Shown piece after piece: positions 24,977 through 37,716 of a stretch of 64,000 bases of DNA. The notes under the pieces were generated by a model. It ran no database searches, was not told the DNA's origin, and saw nothing but the letters and a program-made list of their open reading frames with translations. Within the stretch, counting starts at the first letter, position 1, and the number at the start of each line of letters is the position of its first letter. Origin of the DNA: Rhizoclosmatium globosum (Eukaryota > Chytridiomycota > Chytridiomycetes > Chytridiales > Chytriomycetaceae); NCBI GenBank assembly GCA_002104985.1, contig MCGO01000055.1, positions 62,001 through 126,000 on the forward strand. Reading direction: 5' to 3'. The translations under genes and the position numbers were made by a program.

Positions 24977-25145
24977 CGGTTTTTTGATTGATTTAATATC
25001 GGATGAGCTGATTGAAGGCCAGGGTTCTTTGATATTCACGTGTAATCTGTGATAACAAACTATTCTAATTTGTTACTTTTATTCATTTGTGTTAGAGTGT
25101 GATCTCTGGTTATTCATTAGCAATGTCCGAAAGTGAGTCCAAGTG

Positions 25146-26802
25146 ATGAACACCAACACCAACACCAACACCAAGTCCAAGTCCAAGTCCAAGAAGCCGC
25201 CCCTTCCAACCGAATCTGAATCCACAACAGAATCAGCACCGATTCGAAAGTCGCAGCGCAGAAGTGGCACCCGAGTGAGGTATCCTTTGCTCTTTGGACA
25301 ACACACAACCAACTAACCAGTTCTAGTGCCGCCTACTACGTCGGCTACGCAGACGACTCCGAATCCGTCGCTTCGATCATGCGCAAATTCAGTGTTCTCG
25401 ATGGACTCCAGTCAGAGTTGTCCACTTCAATGTCCACTGCCACTGCCTCGGAACCATCGTCATCTTCAACAACAACTTCAAATCTCGACCAACAAACACT
25501 CGAAGAACTCTTTCGCAGAACTTCAAAAGTGTCCGTGGATCTGCTCGCAAAGAACAGCTTCGCATCAATCGAAAACGACGCGTTTCTCTCAGACAACGAG
25601 AGTGAAGCAGACGCTTTTGTCTGGGAGGAAGAAGACATTGACCACCCAGATGAAATTGGCATGGATCCAGCAAAACAGAGACAGAAACGGAAACGGAAGG
25701 ATACTCCGTCATCCTCCTCATCAACGCCCACAGAATCAGCAATCAACCAGAAAGCGCGAAGTAGGGCGGTCATTCTCCAAGCTTTTCAGTCAGGCGCTTC
25801 TAAAGCTGCCCTGCCTTGTTCCAGGCCTGATCCAACAAAACCTATGCACATTCGTATTCCCCTTCAATTGACCCCCGCTTGGGGACGCATTATGGAGCCC
25901 TTGCCTTTGATGGCAGCACCGCCCCCAGATTCTTTCGCTTCACTCAACCTCAATATACTCAACCCTGAATCCTTCAAGTCAATCAAAGAAGCATGCGCAA
26001 AGCCACTTATAATATACATGGACCCTCCATTAATTGAAGACAGAACGCGAATGGATGGGAAGCGAAGAGATGACGGAAGAATCAGTGCTGATGAATTGGT
26101 ACCTGCCATTTCATCTGGTGTCCAAATGTTAACAATTCTTCGCGTCATTGCAGGCGACTCTGGATATTCCATCACTTATAGACTATGGTTTTCTGTTCAT
26201 ATGGGCAGAGAAAGAGTTTACACCTAAAATACTGGTTTGTCGTCCTTTGGAATCTAAAATTTGTAATCCTCTCTATACAGAAAATAGCCGACAAGTGGGG
26301 CTTCCGCTATGTAGAAAACTTTGCATGGATCAAGTGGGATAAATGGCATCGCATCGCAAGTGAACCCGGAAAGTACTTTAGAAAGTCAAAAACTACTTGC
26401 TTTATCTTTCGAAAGGTATTCAGTCAATTCGATTAGTATTACATGAGTAATTTAACAATATATAGGAAGGAGAAAGCATCGATTTAAAGCATCAACGAAA
26501 CGCGGATTGCGAGTTTGATTTTGTGAAGCCAGCGAGGTGAATATGATTCTCGTAACAAGTTGAAACCCTGTTAATCTCGAATATCTTAACAGTGACGATC
26601 GATTGACACAAGAGAAGCCAAGTAAAATCTATGATGTGATTGAAACTATGCTACCTGAAGCTCTTCTAGGGAATGGAAGACTGATTGAACTGTGAGGACC
26701 AATATCATGAATTCATGCTCTTACACCACACTGTATAGATTTGCAAGAAGAGATGCCAAGCCGCGGAGTGGGTGGACGTTCGTGGTGGATCAAACTGACT
26801 AA
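25146..26802 (+). CDS. MT-A70 family adenine methyltransferase-fold protein with DPPL motif
   Basis: The N-terminal third is disordered, opening MNTNTNTNTKSKSKSKK with a basic nuclear-signal-like stretch and acidic/Ser regions. The methyltransferase fold begins near KPLIIYMDPPLIED. The canonical catalytic tetrad of this family is DPPW; here the fourth residue is Leu, as in the non-catalytic METTL14 EPPL. Then come IDYGFLFIWAEKEF, KWGFRYVENFAWIKWDKW and the closing RLIELFARRDAKPRSGW. Splicing was traced: introns at 25280-25326, 26099-26153, 26235-26280, about 26416-26464 and two more near the end. The 26099-26153 intron restores the frame without any indel. Relatives methylate adenine in RNA or DNA as heterodimers; this one may be the RNA/DNA-binding partner. 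It converges with the thiolase gene. Confidence 0.82.
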
Positions 26803-26896
26803 CAATAAAAATACATAAGACCAGCCTTATTACTAAATGCTTCGCTTTATTAGCGCAAGAAATGAAAGGTCAAAGTTTACAGTTTGATACAGATGT

Positions 26897-28568
<1,672 letters not shown>

Positions 28569-28709
28569 CTTTGAATTTGGGGAAGAGTTTTTCGGAGTCA
28601 ACAGGAAACGGAGAAATGCGGGAGAAACCAAACAAAAACTAATCCAGAATCTATAAAACAATAGACTACGGAGAAACGAAACGACCCAATTTCAGTATTG
28701 CAAATCTTC

Positions 28710-30288
28710 ATGACAATCTCACCTCAAAAAATGTCAACACGAAGTCGCGGTCGAGAAACCAGCCTCACGAAAGAGCCTATGCTAAACTCAAGTTTACAAC
28801 GAGAATCTAAATCAGAGCCAAGACGTCAATCAAGCGTTCGAAGTGCCCTACGGAAGGAGGTGTCGATTCCGTGGTTTTTGAAATGGTATCCATTAATCAC
28901 CCTCGCCGTATCATTGTCCATCAGTATGCCTTTGGTCTGGTATAAATGGAAACTTGCGTATGATGATGAAACGTTGCTAGCGGAACAGAGTTTCAACGGG
29001 ATTGCACAGAACTTGGTTCAAGCAGGTTTTTTTGTTGTTGATATATCATCCTTGGGAACCGCGTTTAAAACATGAAAATTAGTTAGTTCGGCCTGGCCGT
29101 TTATTATGCTCGGAACAATTGTGTCAGCAAACAGTGTTGTTGGTCTTGATGGAACTCTCCAACAATCATACTATGATCGACTGACGGATGAATCTCAATA
29201 TTTCAGTTTCTTTGGAACCAACTCCCAAGTTGGAATGTTCTTGAGGGTTGAGGCTGGAGAGCAAGAAACTCAAATCAAAAACTACTTCCTGAATCTCGTT
29301 GGTCCTAACTTAGGGAGCAATTCGACCTTCAACTTTTTTGGCCAGGTGATTATAATTTGTGCAATGGTTTGTTGAGTGCTTATGGCTATTCAGTACGCCA
29401 ATGGAACACGGTTTCTTAGTCAAAATCAGCCATTTTATTATGTGACATACTATCGCAGCAAAGCAAATATACCAGCAGCTCGCGGAACATTCGGCTTCAA
29501 TGCTTGGTCAGATACCTTGTAAATATACCTCTTCGTTTTCAGCCCTGGACACATCTCAATCCTCTAGTTAGAGAAAGAAAACCCTTGCTCGAAACCATCA
29601 ATGTAACAGGATTACCGGGAGTCTCGGGCCGTGTCAACCTACCTTACAAAAACTATCCAACAAGCGCTCTGATATTCCTTGCCCCGATATTCCGGAATAA
29701 GACATCAGGGATACTCACCAAGAATCCCACCGGATTTCTGTATGGAGCTTCATTTTCAGCAATTACTTGCTCCGATATCATAAACTATGCACTTGCCAGT
29801 AAAAATGTGCCAGATTTTGTGGATGTCTTCATATTTGACGTGAACGGTCGTGTAAACAAAACATATCTCACGCATTACAGTACAACTTACTCTCAAAAGT
29901 TTGACAACTACACGTAAGAACTATAACTAGAACCTCTATGCCTTTAGGCTGTTAATATTCTTGACTTTTTAGGAACTTTGCCGACCTCTCTGAACATGAC
30001 ATTTACGGGATGATATCGTCAGACATTGTGAAAGTAGAGGACGTTACTGTTTTGAACCGAAAATGGCGAATTATTGTTATCGCTCGAGCAGGATATATAG
30101 ACTTCAAAGAACAGCGTTTCCAAACACCCTAATAGGAATTGGTGAGTATATAGTCGACACAAACGTATTAAAAAGCTTATATGCATTTAGCCATGATTGA
30201 ACCTGCCTTCGCCATCCTGTTCCATGGAATGGTGATGACAATCAGAAAGCTCTTCCCAGAGTATGCACACGTTGCTCCAAAGACTTGA
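28710..30288 (+). CDS. Two-helix membrane protein with a CHASE-like extracellular domain
   Basis: The N-terminus is cytosolic, Arg/Ser-rich and phosphorylation-like (RESKSEPRRQSSVRS). A helix follows (WYPLITLAVSLSISMPLVWY), then an ectodomain of about 300 residues with several N-x-S/T sites. A second helix near the end (NTLIGIAMIEPAFAILFHGM) leads to a tail of only about 16 residues (RKLFPEYAHVAPKT). Segments such as MFLRVE, FYYVTYYRS, RGTFGFNAWSD and SALIFLAPIFRNK have the order and spacing of CHASE sensor domains. Those normally sit between two helices ahead of histidine kinases or cyclases; no output domain follows here. At least five introns are inferred. Frame breaks near 29520 and 30105 remain. 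A start at 28731 is also possible. Confidence 0.5.
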
Positions 30289-30350
30289 CTCGCATCAGTA
30301 TTTCAAATCATACATTTCAAATCCACTATCTTCATCATTTAATAATAAAG

Positions 30351-31345
30351 ATGATGAGAAATTTGCAAATCCTCAGTTGTAAATCCTTATCCCCACATTG
30401 TCTTCCCATCCCAACCCTCCTTCTCACCAGAAGCACACACACCAACAACCTCCCGAAAATGGAACCCTTCGACCACAAGACCGAGTTCACACTCACACAG
30501 CCGCCACACCCAGACTGGACACCGCCACACTCTCAAAAGCTCCCGCACCCATTCTCAAAAGACCGCGAAACGTTTGTAAAGTCATCAGACTTGAGTGCAG
30601 GCGAAATGTACAAGATGCTCATCAGCTCCGTGGTCCCACGACCCATCGCGCTCGTCTCAACGTGTTCGAAGGATAACACTGGTGCGCCAGTGAACATTGC
30701 TCCGTTTTCGTATTTTAACTTGGTCTGTCACGATCCGCCCACGTTGATGGTAACGTTCTCTCTGTTCGTGGAATTGAAATGCCTCTCACACAAAACCTGA
30801 CAGGTGTCGATAAACTATTCCCGCGGCAACCAAAAGACTCCCTCAGAAACATTCAGGAGACAGGTGAATTCGTAGTCAACTCTTTCAACGAGGTAATCAA
30901 CCGTTTCGCAATTGTTCCATCTTGAACTCAAAACCGCCGCCCCACCTCCCACCTTCTAATACTTAACACCTCCAACAACCTCTTCTAGCACTTTGTAGAG
31001 TCCGCAAACCACACCTCAATCCCCGTCCCCTACGAAATCGAAGAAGACAAACTCTCAGGGCTCACCCTCGTCCCCTCAACATACATCAAACCAAAACGCG
31101 TGCAAGAGTCCCTCGTCAGTTTCGAATGCCGGTTATCCCACTGCCACCTCATTCAGAACGCGAAAGGCGAAACAAGCACCGGCGTCGTGTTTGGCGAGGT
31201 GCTCGGGTTCACGGTCAAAGACGGCGTGTGGGATCCTGAGACGAAGCAGATTGATATGAGGTTGTATAAACCTGTTTCGAGGCTTGGTGGGAATAATTAT
31301 GGAAGGACTGAGTCTGGGTATGAGATCATGAGACCTACTATTTGA
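30351..31345 (+). CDS. Flavin reductase-like (FMN-binding split-barrel) protein
   Basis: Three exons: 30351-30749, 30804-30892 and 30989-31345. The core shows MLISSVVPRPIALVSTCS, GAPVNIAPFSYFNLVCHDPP and VSINYSRG, the typical start of the FMN-binding split-barrel domain of flavin reductase-like/DIM6-NTAB proteins. Later come TGEFVVNSFNE, KRVQESLVSFECRL and the closing YKPVSRLGGNNYGRTESGY. The first 35 residues are Ser/Leu-rich with scattered basic residues and a hydrophobic patch, so mitochondrial import is possible, although the internal ATG at MEPFDHKT would give a cytosolic form. Relatives bind FMN and reduce flavin or act on small substrates; the real substrate is unknown. Confidence 0.8.
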
Positions 31346-31479
31346 TATGGCGTCTGCTGGGTCACTCTACGTAATTTCGATTTTCATATTTTCGGTTTAT
31401 TATACAAGATATACAGCAAATAAAATGGGTGTTAATGGTGAACTGAAGTACGGGTGGATGAGGTCAACAACAACAATCA

Positions 31480-31794
31480 TCAAAACACAGCTGTCAATAC
31501 AAGTAGAATTGCCGTCAAGAAAGCCCAGAGCCCATAGAACCCCGTTATCACATTGCTCAGATTCAATCCAACCCCTTTCATCCCAACTGGTGACAAATTC
31601 AACCATAGGAATACACCAGTAAGCACGATATGCGCGGTGAGGTAAACCGAAGACGGATGAACCAACACAAACGCAGTGGCAATAGAACTAAACAAGACGG
31701 TCCACCGGAGACTCAGGACGCGGTGGTTATCAGATCCAGGAGCAACGAAAAAGTCGAGGGATTCTTCCTCAGAGTATCTGCTTTGGTAGTTCAT
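31480..31794 (-). CDS. Small four-helix membrane protein, unrecognised
   Basis: A single-exon frame of 104 residues. The first 26 residues are polar (MNYQSRYSEEESLDFF), followed by three or four hydrophobic segments: WTVLFSSIATAFVLVH, VYLTAHIVLTGVFLWLNL and VITGFYGLWAFLTAILLVLT. No family was recognised. The spacing of an acidic, Ser-rich cytosolic head and tightly packed helices would suit a small Golgi or ER membrane protein, but this is not evidence of function. The stop lies about 135 bases from the convergent flavin-reductase-like gene. Confidence 0.55.
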   Translation of the reverse strand: MNYQSRYSEEESLDFFVAPGSDNHRVLSLRWTVLFSSIATAFVLVHPSSVYLTAHIVLTGVFLWLNLSPVGMKGVGLNLSNVITGFYGLWAFLTAILLVLTAVF

Positions 31795-32056
31795 TCTTGT
31801 TCAAGCGGTAGGTTTGCGGGATACTTTTTTTTGTTTCTGTGGAAAGTCGCTGATCAAAATGCTTTGCAAAGGGAAAGGGGTATTGGCGGAGGAAGGGTGG
31901 CTCTGTTTGTGTGGAGAAACCAAGCACAAAAACAAACAAGCCTCAAAAGAAAAAGAAAAAACAAAGTGCAAATAGCAAAGCAAAACAAACTCATGGGACG
32001 CGTTGATTCTCTTTTGGTCATGAGCCATCATTTCTTTGAATTTATCCTTTAAGATC

Positions 32057-33067
32057 TCACACTTGAACCAAATACCCGAGCGTAATGAACTTTTCAACAT
32101 CTGATCGACGCACATAGTGCTGTTCCCCCTTCATCAACTTCAAAACAGTACCACTGTCAGCCACAACCTCTCCAATCTCTTTCACAACCCTCACATCGAC
32201 ATACAAGTCCTTTGGCGGAACCAGCGGTGCACTCAAATCAATATCCAACATTGTTCCCCTATATTCTTCGAGCAAGGACCTGTATGCTGATAAAAAGTCT
32301 AATTCGGGTGGAGACATTGCACGCGTGATGGAAGCGGGGAGACCCGTTGCACCAGCGTTTAGGTTTGCTTGATGATCGGGATCATTCGTGTCTTCGTCGT
32401 CCACGTCCATCATATTGTTGCTGTTGAGTTTGACTCCGCCTTCTTCTGCGAGGGAAGCTGCAGCACCTCCGCCAAGTTCCCAAACCATGTCCCTGATTGC
32501 ATCTGTGTGGGTTTGTAGAGTATTCAGTAAGATGACACACAAGGCCGAAGAGCACTGTAATGTACCGATTCGTGATCTGTGGTAAACAAGAAGCAGGCGT
32601 TTGTTCCTGTGCATTGCCCAGTGATTCATTTGTGCGGCAACAGTGAAACCAGTTGAGACAGTTGACAGCGACTCGATCTGCGACTGAGTTTGTTGGTTTC
32701 GAAGCGTGTGCTGCGACTCGTTGTCATAGTCCCCTTCTTGTTCTTCTTGTTGCGTGTCGCTGTCAACCATCGCACTCTGCAACTGCGACAACTGCGACAC
32801 AACTGCCTCGCGCTGTCCCATGAGCCCTCGAATCGACGCGTACAAATGCTTCAACTCAAGTTTGACATTGCGCACGACTTGGTTGCATTTGGTATTGGTT
32901 GGTATTGGTTGGTTGAGAAGTAGAAGGTTTAGCTGGTCTTTCAAAACTACTCGAACTTTAAAGAACCAACCATTGTCGTTGTATCCATAGAACATCCCCG
33001 ACTCTTGCGCACGCTTCGCCTCTCGTATCAGCTTCAGTGCTTCCTCGGCGTACCCTGTCGTGCTCAT
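32057..33067 (-). CDS. PSF1: DNA replication GINS complex subunit Psf1
   Basis: Start at 33067 gives MSTTGYAEEALKLIREAKRA, like the opening helix of Psf1. The central helix HRNKRLLLVYHRSRI corresponds to the conserved Arg-rich helix. The C-terminal B-domain is clear: VPPKDLYVDVRVVKEIGEV, TVLKLMKGEQHYVRRSDVE and a final GYLVQV. At about 310 residues it is longer than the usual 200. The excess is an acidic/Gln insert (about DSDTQQEEQEGDYDNESQ) and a second one with DVDDEDTNDPDH. A stretch after YGYNDN (near 32890-32960), with no homology and possible GT-AG ends, may be an intron retained in the open frame. GINS joins Cdc45 and Mcm2-7 in the CMG helicase. Confidence 0.82.
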   Translation of the reverse strand: MSTTGYAEEALKLIREAKRAQESGMFYGYNDNGWFFKVRVVLKDQLNLLLLNQPIPTNTKCNQVVRNVKLELKHLYASIRGLMGQREAVVSQLSQLQSAMVDSDTQQEEQEGDYDNESQHTLRNQQTQSQIESLSTVSTGFTVAAQMNHWAMHRNKRLLLVYHRSRIGTLQCSSALCVILLNTLQTHTDAIRDMVWELGGGAAASLAEEGGVKLNSNNMMDVDDEDTNDPDHQANLNAGATGLPASITRAMSPPELDFLSAYRSLLEEYRGTMLDIDLSAPLVPPKDLYVDVRVVKEIGEVVADSGTVLKLMKGEQHYVRRSDVEKFITLGYLVQV

Positions 33068-33197
33068 CCCTTCTTTCTTTTCGAGTCTACAACTTTCGGA
33101 CAACAGGAAATCAATCGAATTCTCTTCATTCCCCCTAAACTAAATAAATACAAAAAAAACTACCTAGTTGCTCATCCAAAAATACACCATTAAAATA

Positions 33198-35067
33198 CTA
33201 AGTCCCCATACCCCCTCCTCCTCCTCCACCTCCTCCAACCTCCTTCCCACCAGCCCCACTTCCAGCCTGCAACGGCCCCATCGTAGTAGCACACCCTCCA
33301 ACCCTTCCCCCAAGATGCCGCTTCAACGTATCAGCCCTCGGAAACCGCTTCAAACAAAACTCACAATAGTGTTTATACACACTCGTGTCTTCAAAATGCT
33401 TACTCCGCACGTGTCGTTGCAAATCGTGTTTTCGTCGGAAACTTGCTGTGCAGTGTGGACATTCGTGGATCGCGCTTGTGTGGCATCGGAGGTGGGATCG
33501 TAAGGCGGCGGAGGAGGGGGCTAGTTTGTCGCAGTCTGGGTACGGGCATTTGAATTGGCCTGTGGTTGTTGTTGTTGATGGTGTCGTCGTGCTTGTAGCT
33601 GTACCGATACTTGAACCAGTACTAGAAGTGGTTGTAGGAACAAGGAGGGCTGGCTGTGGAGATATGGGAGATGAAGAAGAAAGACGAGTTCGGAACAATT
33701 GTTGTGGTAACGTTGACGAAAGAACTGACGTAGATACAGAGGATCCAACTTCAGAACTGACTTCGTCCAATTCTTCTTCACCATAATTATCTCCCCCCTC
33801 AGTAGTATCTTCATCCATTCCATCATCAGTTGAAGTGTGTCGCCGCATATTCGAGGAAGCAAATGCAGCATCGAGAGAAGATATTGTGGAATACGAGGAT
33901 GGGGATTGCATGTGTTGAAATGAGACCGCATTGTTATAATTATGTGGCACTTGAATCGGAATGGGTTGTTGTTGTTGTTTTTGATGTATAACAGATTGTG
34001 GAATAGCATGAGGCTGTTGTTGCGGATGTTGTTGATATTGACTTTGAGGCGGTGTATATTGACTCTGTGGTGCAACATATATTGATTGTTGAGGTTTCAG
34101 TGCTTGCTGCTGACTGTGTCCTTGTTGAGCAAGTTGCTGATGTTGTATCTGCTGTTGCTGTGACTGTGATAGTTGATCAGATCTTGATGTTGTGTCTGTG
34201 GCTGCATCCGAGGCTGCAAAGATGCTCCTTGTTGATAAGACTGCAATGACACCGGATGCGAATGAATCAACTGCGGTTGCGGCTGTTGTTGTTGTCCATG
34301 TGCGATCTGATGAGATGGTTGCTGATGTGTCTGACCCAACTGGGATTGAGATTGGATCTGAGATTGCGATTGTTCAGCACCACCACTAACTCCAGCGTCA
34401 GCACCAGGAGCCTTCGGTTTCTGTCCGGGAAGGTAATACTTTGTAGCCGTGTGGAACTGGTTCGCTCCATAAGCGTTCAAGGTGGACGAATAGAAGCCGC
34501 CACCACCACCGCCTGTTTGACGCTGATGCACCAAATTAGCATGGTTTCCGGCGTACAGTTTCTGAGACGCAAATGGGTGCAGCGAAGAGTGGACGATGGC
34601 AATAGGGCTTGGAGGGACCTGGTCTTTTGCAGTCAAGGTTCCGGAGGAGGAAGTAGAAGTTGAGTAGATTGATCTTGAGGGTGTTGGTGTCGATGACTGG
34701 ATTGTGAATGGAGGCGTTGGAAGAGGCGATGGATTCAGATGCGGTCGCTGTTGTTGTTGTTGCTGTTGTTGGAGGTGATTGGAAGGTTGTTGTTGCACAG
34801 GTGCGGAAGGTGGAAGCGGGTGTAGTGGGATCGAGTTTACGCTTAAGCTTGAGCTTGAGCGATCGAGATCAACGGCGTCGATCAGAAGTTGAAGGTTCGA
34901 CTGCTGCTGCTCGTGTGTCGGTTCGTGTTCGGGTTCGGTTCGGGTTGGCCGGGTGGTTGTTGCTCAAGCTGCGACCGCCGCTCGCTCCGCCCGACCCCCA
35001 CAAATGCTGCTAGCTGAGAGAACGATGGTAGTTTGCCGCTCTTCATTGGTGCGTTGGTTGCTTCCAA
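33198..35067 (-). CDS. Glutamine-rich C2H2 zinc-finger transcription factor
   Basis: Long Gln/Ser/Thr-rich N-terminal region and three C2H2 fingers near the end: CPYPDCDKLAPSSAALRSHL with RCH, CPHCTASFRRKHDLQRHV with RSKH, and CEFCLKRFPRADTLKRH closed by a Cys in VGGC (C2HC). A Gly-run and MGT end the protein. The reading frame must shift once near 34150-34200 (Gln-rich repeat) and probably once near 34890; with those shifts the polyglutamine tract is continuous into HNYNNAVSFQHM. Starts at 35067 (MEATNAP) or 35046 (MKSGKLP) are both possible. It is probably a nuclear sequence-specific regulator. Fingers 2-3 resemble those of the gene at 4477-5474, implying an older paralogue pair. Confidence 0.65.
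33960..34330 (-). repeat. Glutamine-codon repeat tract
   Basis: CAA/CAG-rich imperfect triplet repeat inside the zinc-finger gene, coding runs such as QQLAQQGHSQQQ and QYQQHPQQQPH. The repeat makes both length polymorphism and assembly error likely, and the frame break of the gene lies in it. Confidence 0.6.
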
Positions 35068-35659
35068 AGTGGGTCACAGGGGACTGATGGGGCAAGCAAG
35101 GCGGCTTCTCGTTGCCGGTCTCAAATTTTGATACTCTCCCCAAAGACAGAAAGAACGAGGGTTGCCAAAAATACGCATATTGTGTCTTTCTGTTTATTGT
35201 GCACTTCTAAACTTACAATGCACGAGGTTATACGATGCATTTGATTAATTTTGCGACGAATTTCATATCCACCTTGTGTATTAGTAATAAGGTATATTTA
35301 ATGACTATTGCTTAAATTATAGGTGTACGAGGAAAAACAGAAAGAGTTGGTAGGTCCACCATGCACTGGCACTGTCAGAATCCTTTTCCCCATTTCCTTT
35401 TAATTTTATAAAAGGACATAAAGTTAGAGGTAAAACCAATTTATGACCAAGTTAATAAGGAAATTTGTGAGGTAAATATAGGATGGGTTTATACACCTTA
35501 AACCTATCTGCCCTTTTGAGTGAGCCATCGCTTTTGATACATATTTTCTTAATCAGTCTTTGGCCATCTTGGTGTGAATAATAATTAAAGAGCGCTTCCG
35601 AGTCCGAGTCCGACGCTGAGTCCAGGGCTGCTCGGAAAATCAAATAATAGTCATCATTG
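35068..35659. other. Intergenic stretch without a supported gene
   Basis: Upstream region of the reverse-strand zinc-finger gene and of the pseudogene at 35660. A 63-codon reverse frame (35643-35452, opening MIFRAALDSASDSDSE) is present but has no recognisable domain, no intron support and AT-rich surroundings. I see no tRNA or repeat structure here. Confidence 0.4.
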
Positions 35660-36410
35660 ATGATTGGCCAATCAGCCCTCGAACAACTCTGCCGCCAATA
35701 TGGTACCTGAGTAGTTCATGCACTATCCAACCAATTGAAGTTGTGTGACCATTAACAAGAGTATTATGGAAGTATGAAGGAAGCCTACGATGTCGTGAAT
35801 GCATTATGTCAAATATCTTATTCAATTTTCGGATTTGATAGGTTCTCACCACATCGCTGTAAGTAATGAGTATTATGGTATTTTCATGTTTTAGTCTGCC
35901 CAACACCTCTCAAACGCTGTTGTCATTTATCCCTCACTTGCACGTATTGGTGTTAATCCTGGGTTGAAGGACCAATGCTTTTATCGAATGGAATGGGTGA
36001 TATGACGCACAGTGGACGTGATGTAAGAGCCAAACCCGAACTAGGGTAGTTTTTAAGCTAACATATACCTATACTGTCAAGTTTTTGAGTCAAGAAAAGC
36101 AGCTTTTTGAGAAGAAAGCGGCTCTTATCAAATTCCAACCACGTTAGAGCCATTCGTGTCAAGCTCATCACGTCTCTCTTTGTTTCTTGCAACATTTACT
36201 CCACGGAATCTCTTGACGTGGAAAATGCGTTGGAATTCGATCACAGGGACTTGCAATCAATTTCAAATATTTCTTTAAATGTGGAATCAGGCTCGACCAA
36301 CAGCCTGATACTCTCCCAAAGAAAGATATCGGTAAAGCTGCTGGTATGTTATATCCAATTCTGGGGGTTCTGTCAGTGAAGCATCAAACGACCTTCCGCC
36401 ATACAAGTAA
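35660..36410 (+). pseudogene. Decayed member of the MIGQ coiled-coil family
   Basis: Begins with the family N-terminus MIGQSALEQLCRQY (35660 on), followed by a GT splice site exactly as in the intact copy at 38113. The next 400 or so bases of coding found in that copy are missing. Remnants continue as MKEAYDVVNALCQISYS, NAVVIYPSLARIGVNPGLKD and NHVRAIRVKLITSLFVSCNI, separated by stops and frame changes, and it ends NDLPPYK. The last block is near-identical to the intact gene, so the copy is young. A large internal deletion plus multiple stops make this a true pseudogene rather than an assembly artefact. Confidence 0.72.
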
Positions 36411-36451
36411 TTCTGAACTTATAAATCTCAAAGTTATGATGAATAAATAAA

Positions 36452-37716
36452 ATGATCGTGAGTGCTATTTCAAACAATCAAAATCCGTCAAAGAACGCCA
36501 ACCCTTTTTCCAGCCCTTTTTCTTCATCCAAACAGAAGCCCAATTTCCCGTTGTTGCCAATGCAACCAAGCCCAGTGACAGCGGACATACCCATCCTCCG
36601 GATCGCATCCATAGCAGCGATAGTCCTATCCTCGATCTCTGTCCTCCTCAATGCATCTGTCCTGATCACCTTTGCCCGACATCGTCAAACCCTCATCACA
36701 TTGCAACCCGACGCCTCTCGGATCATAGCAGTCATCCTCTTGTCAACTCTATGGCTGGCCATCCTTCTTTTCGTCATCAATACGGTCGATGTAGTCTTAC
36801 CCAATGAGAAGCTGCTCGAGTCAACTCAAATCAGCGATGTCTTTGGCGTTATTGAATACTCGCTCCTGATAACATTGTTTTCCGCGGACTTGTTGCTTGC
36901 AGTTGCAAAGTATTGGTCTGTGGTCTATGATAAGCGGCTTCCGACGAAGATTGTGAACATTGTCACTGCATCCGCCATAACGTTCGCCATTTTCTTTACC
37001 GGATCATTTATACCGTCAGTGAGTTGCTTTCTTTATTATCAGTACTTGGTTCGTACACTAATGGGGTGACAAAGACAACTGTTGGTGGCGCTCATTGGGC
37101 TTGGATGCCGTTTGCAGTTCCTCTTGAATGGTAAAGATCCTATCACTCTGGCCTTCACTAAATAACCGCGTTGTCCAGGCCACTCATAAACGCCCAAACC
37201 TTTCTCTTATATCCGGCATCTCCTTTTTCATCATATGCACCATCGGCATGTTCGTCCTGTACGAAAATGCTTACTTCCACATTCTATCAATATATGAAAG
37301 AGTGATGTGGAGTCTGTCTTGACTTTCGAGAGCACTCGACCAGCAACAGTTGTTGCGTTTGAAGATTCTGACGCCACATCATACACATCGGAAACCCAGA
37401 GGGAAACGCATGTCCCCTGATATTACATCGCAATCATCTGCTGCGATATGTTGCCATGTCCATTGGTTTCGTTCTATTTTATGGACCGCCGCTGTTGGTT
37501 GTGTTGATTTCCACATTCAGCAAGGATTTGGTTGACGATGACTTGCTGCGATCCTTTATGCGCTGGGTACCAGCTTTAAATCCTGTATGCACTCCGTTCA
37601 CAGTAGTCATGTGTTTCACGGAAGTTCGTGATCTATTCTTCGAAGATTGGGGCATTTACAGAAAATCAAAAACAGAGAGCGTTGGACCGACTGTACCTTC
37701 CATTGTTGTAAAATGA
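36452..37716 (+). CDS. Seven-helix receptor, array member 1 (diverged)
   Basis: First of five tandem seven-helix receptor genes. The long polar N-terminus precedes helices such as RIASIAAIVLSSISVLLNAS, IIAVILLSTLWLAILLFVI and VIEYSLLITLFSADLLLAVA. The third helix ends VAKYWSV where the other copies have LERHW. Fifth-helix sequence GISFFIICTIGMFVLYENAY, sixth-helix MSIGFVLFYGPPLLVVL and the seventh-helix ALNPVCTPFTVVM are present; notably this copy keeps NP in helix 7 where the others have DP. At least four introns or breaks lie between 37017 and 37450, and the third cytosolic loop is longer, Ser/Thr-rich. The C-terminal tail is short. Ligand and coupling are unknown. Confidence 0.62.

Noticed and set aside
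35452..35643. Short reverse ORF with a Ser/Asp run
   Set aside because: Only 63 codons, no homology recognised and no supporting splice or promoter signal.
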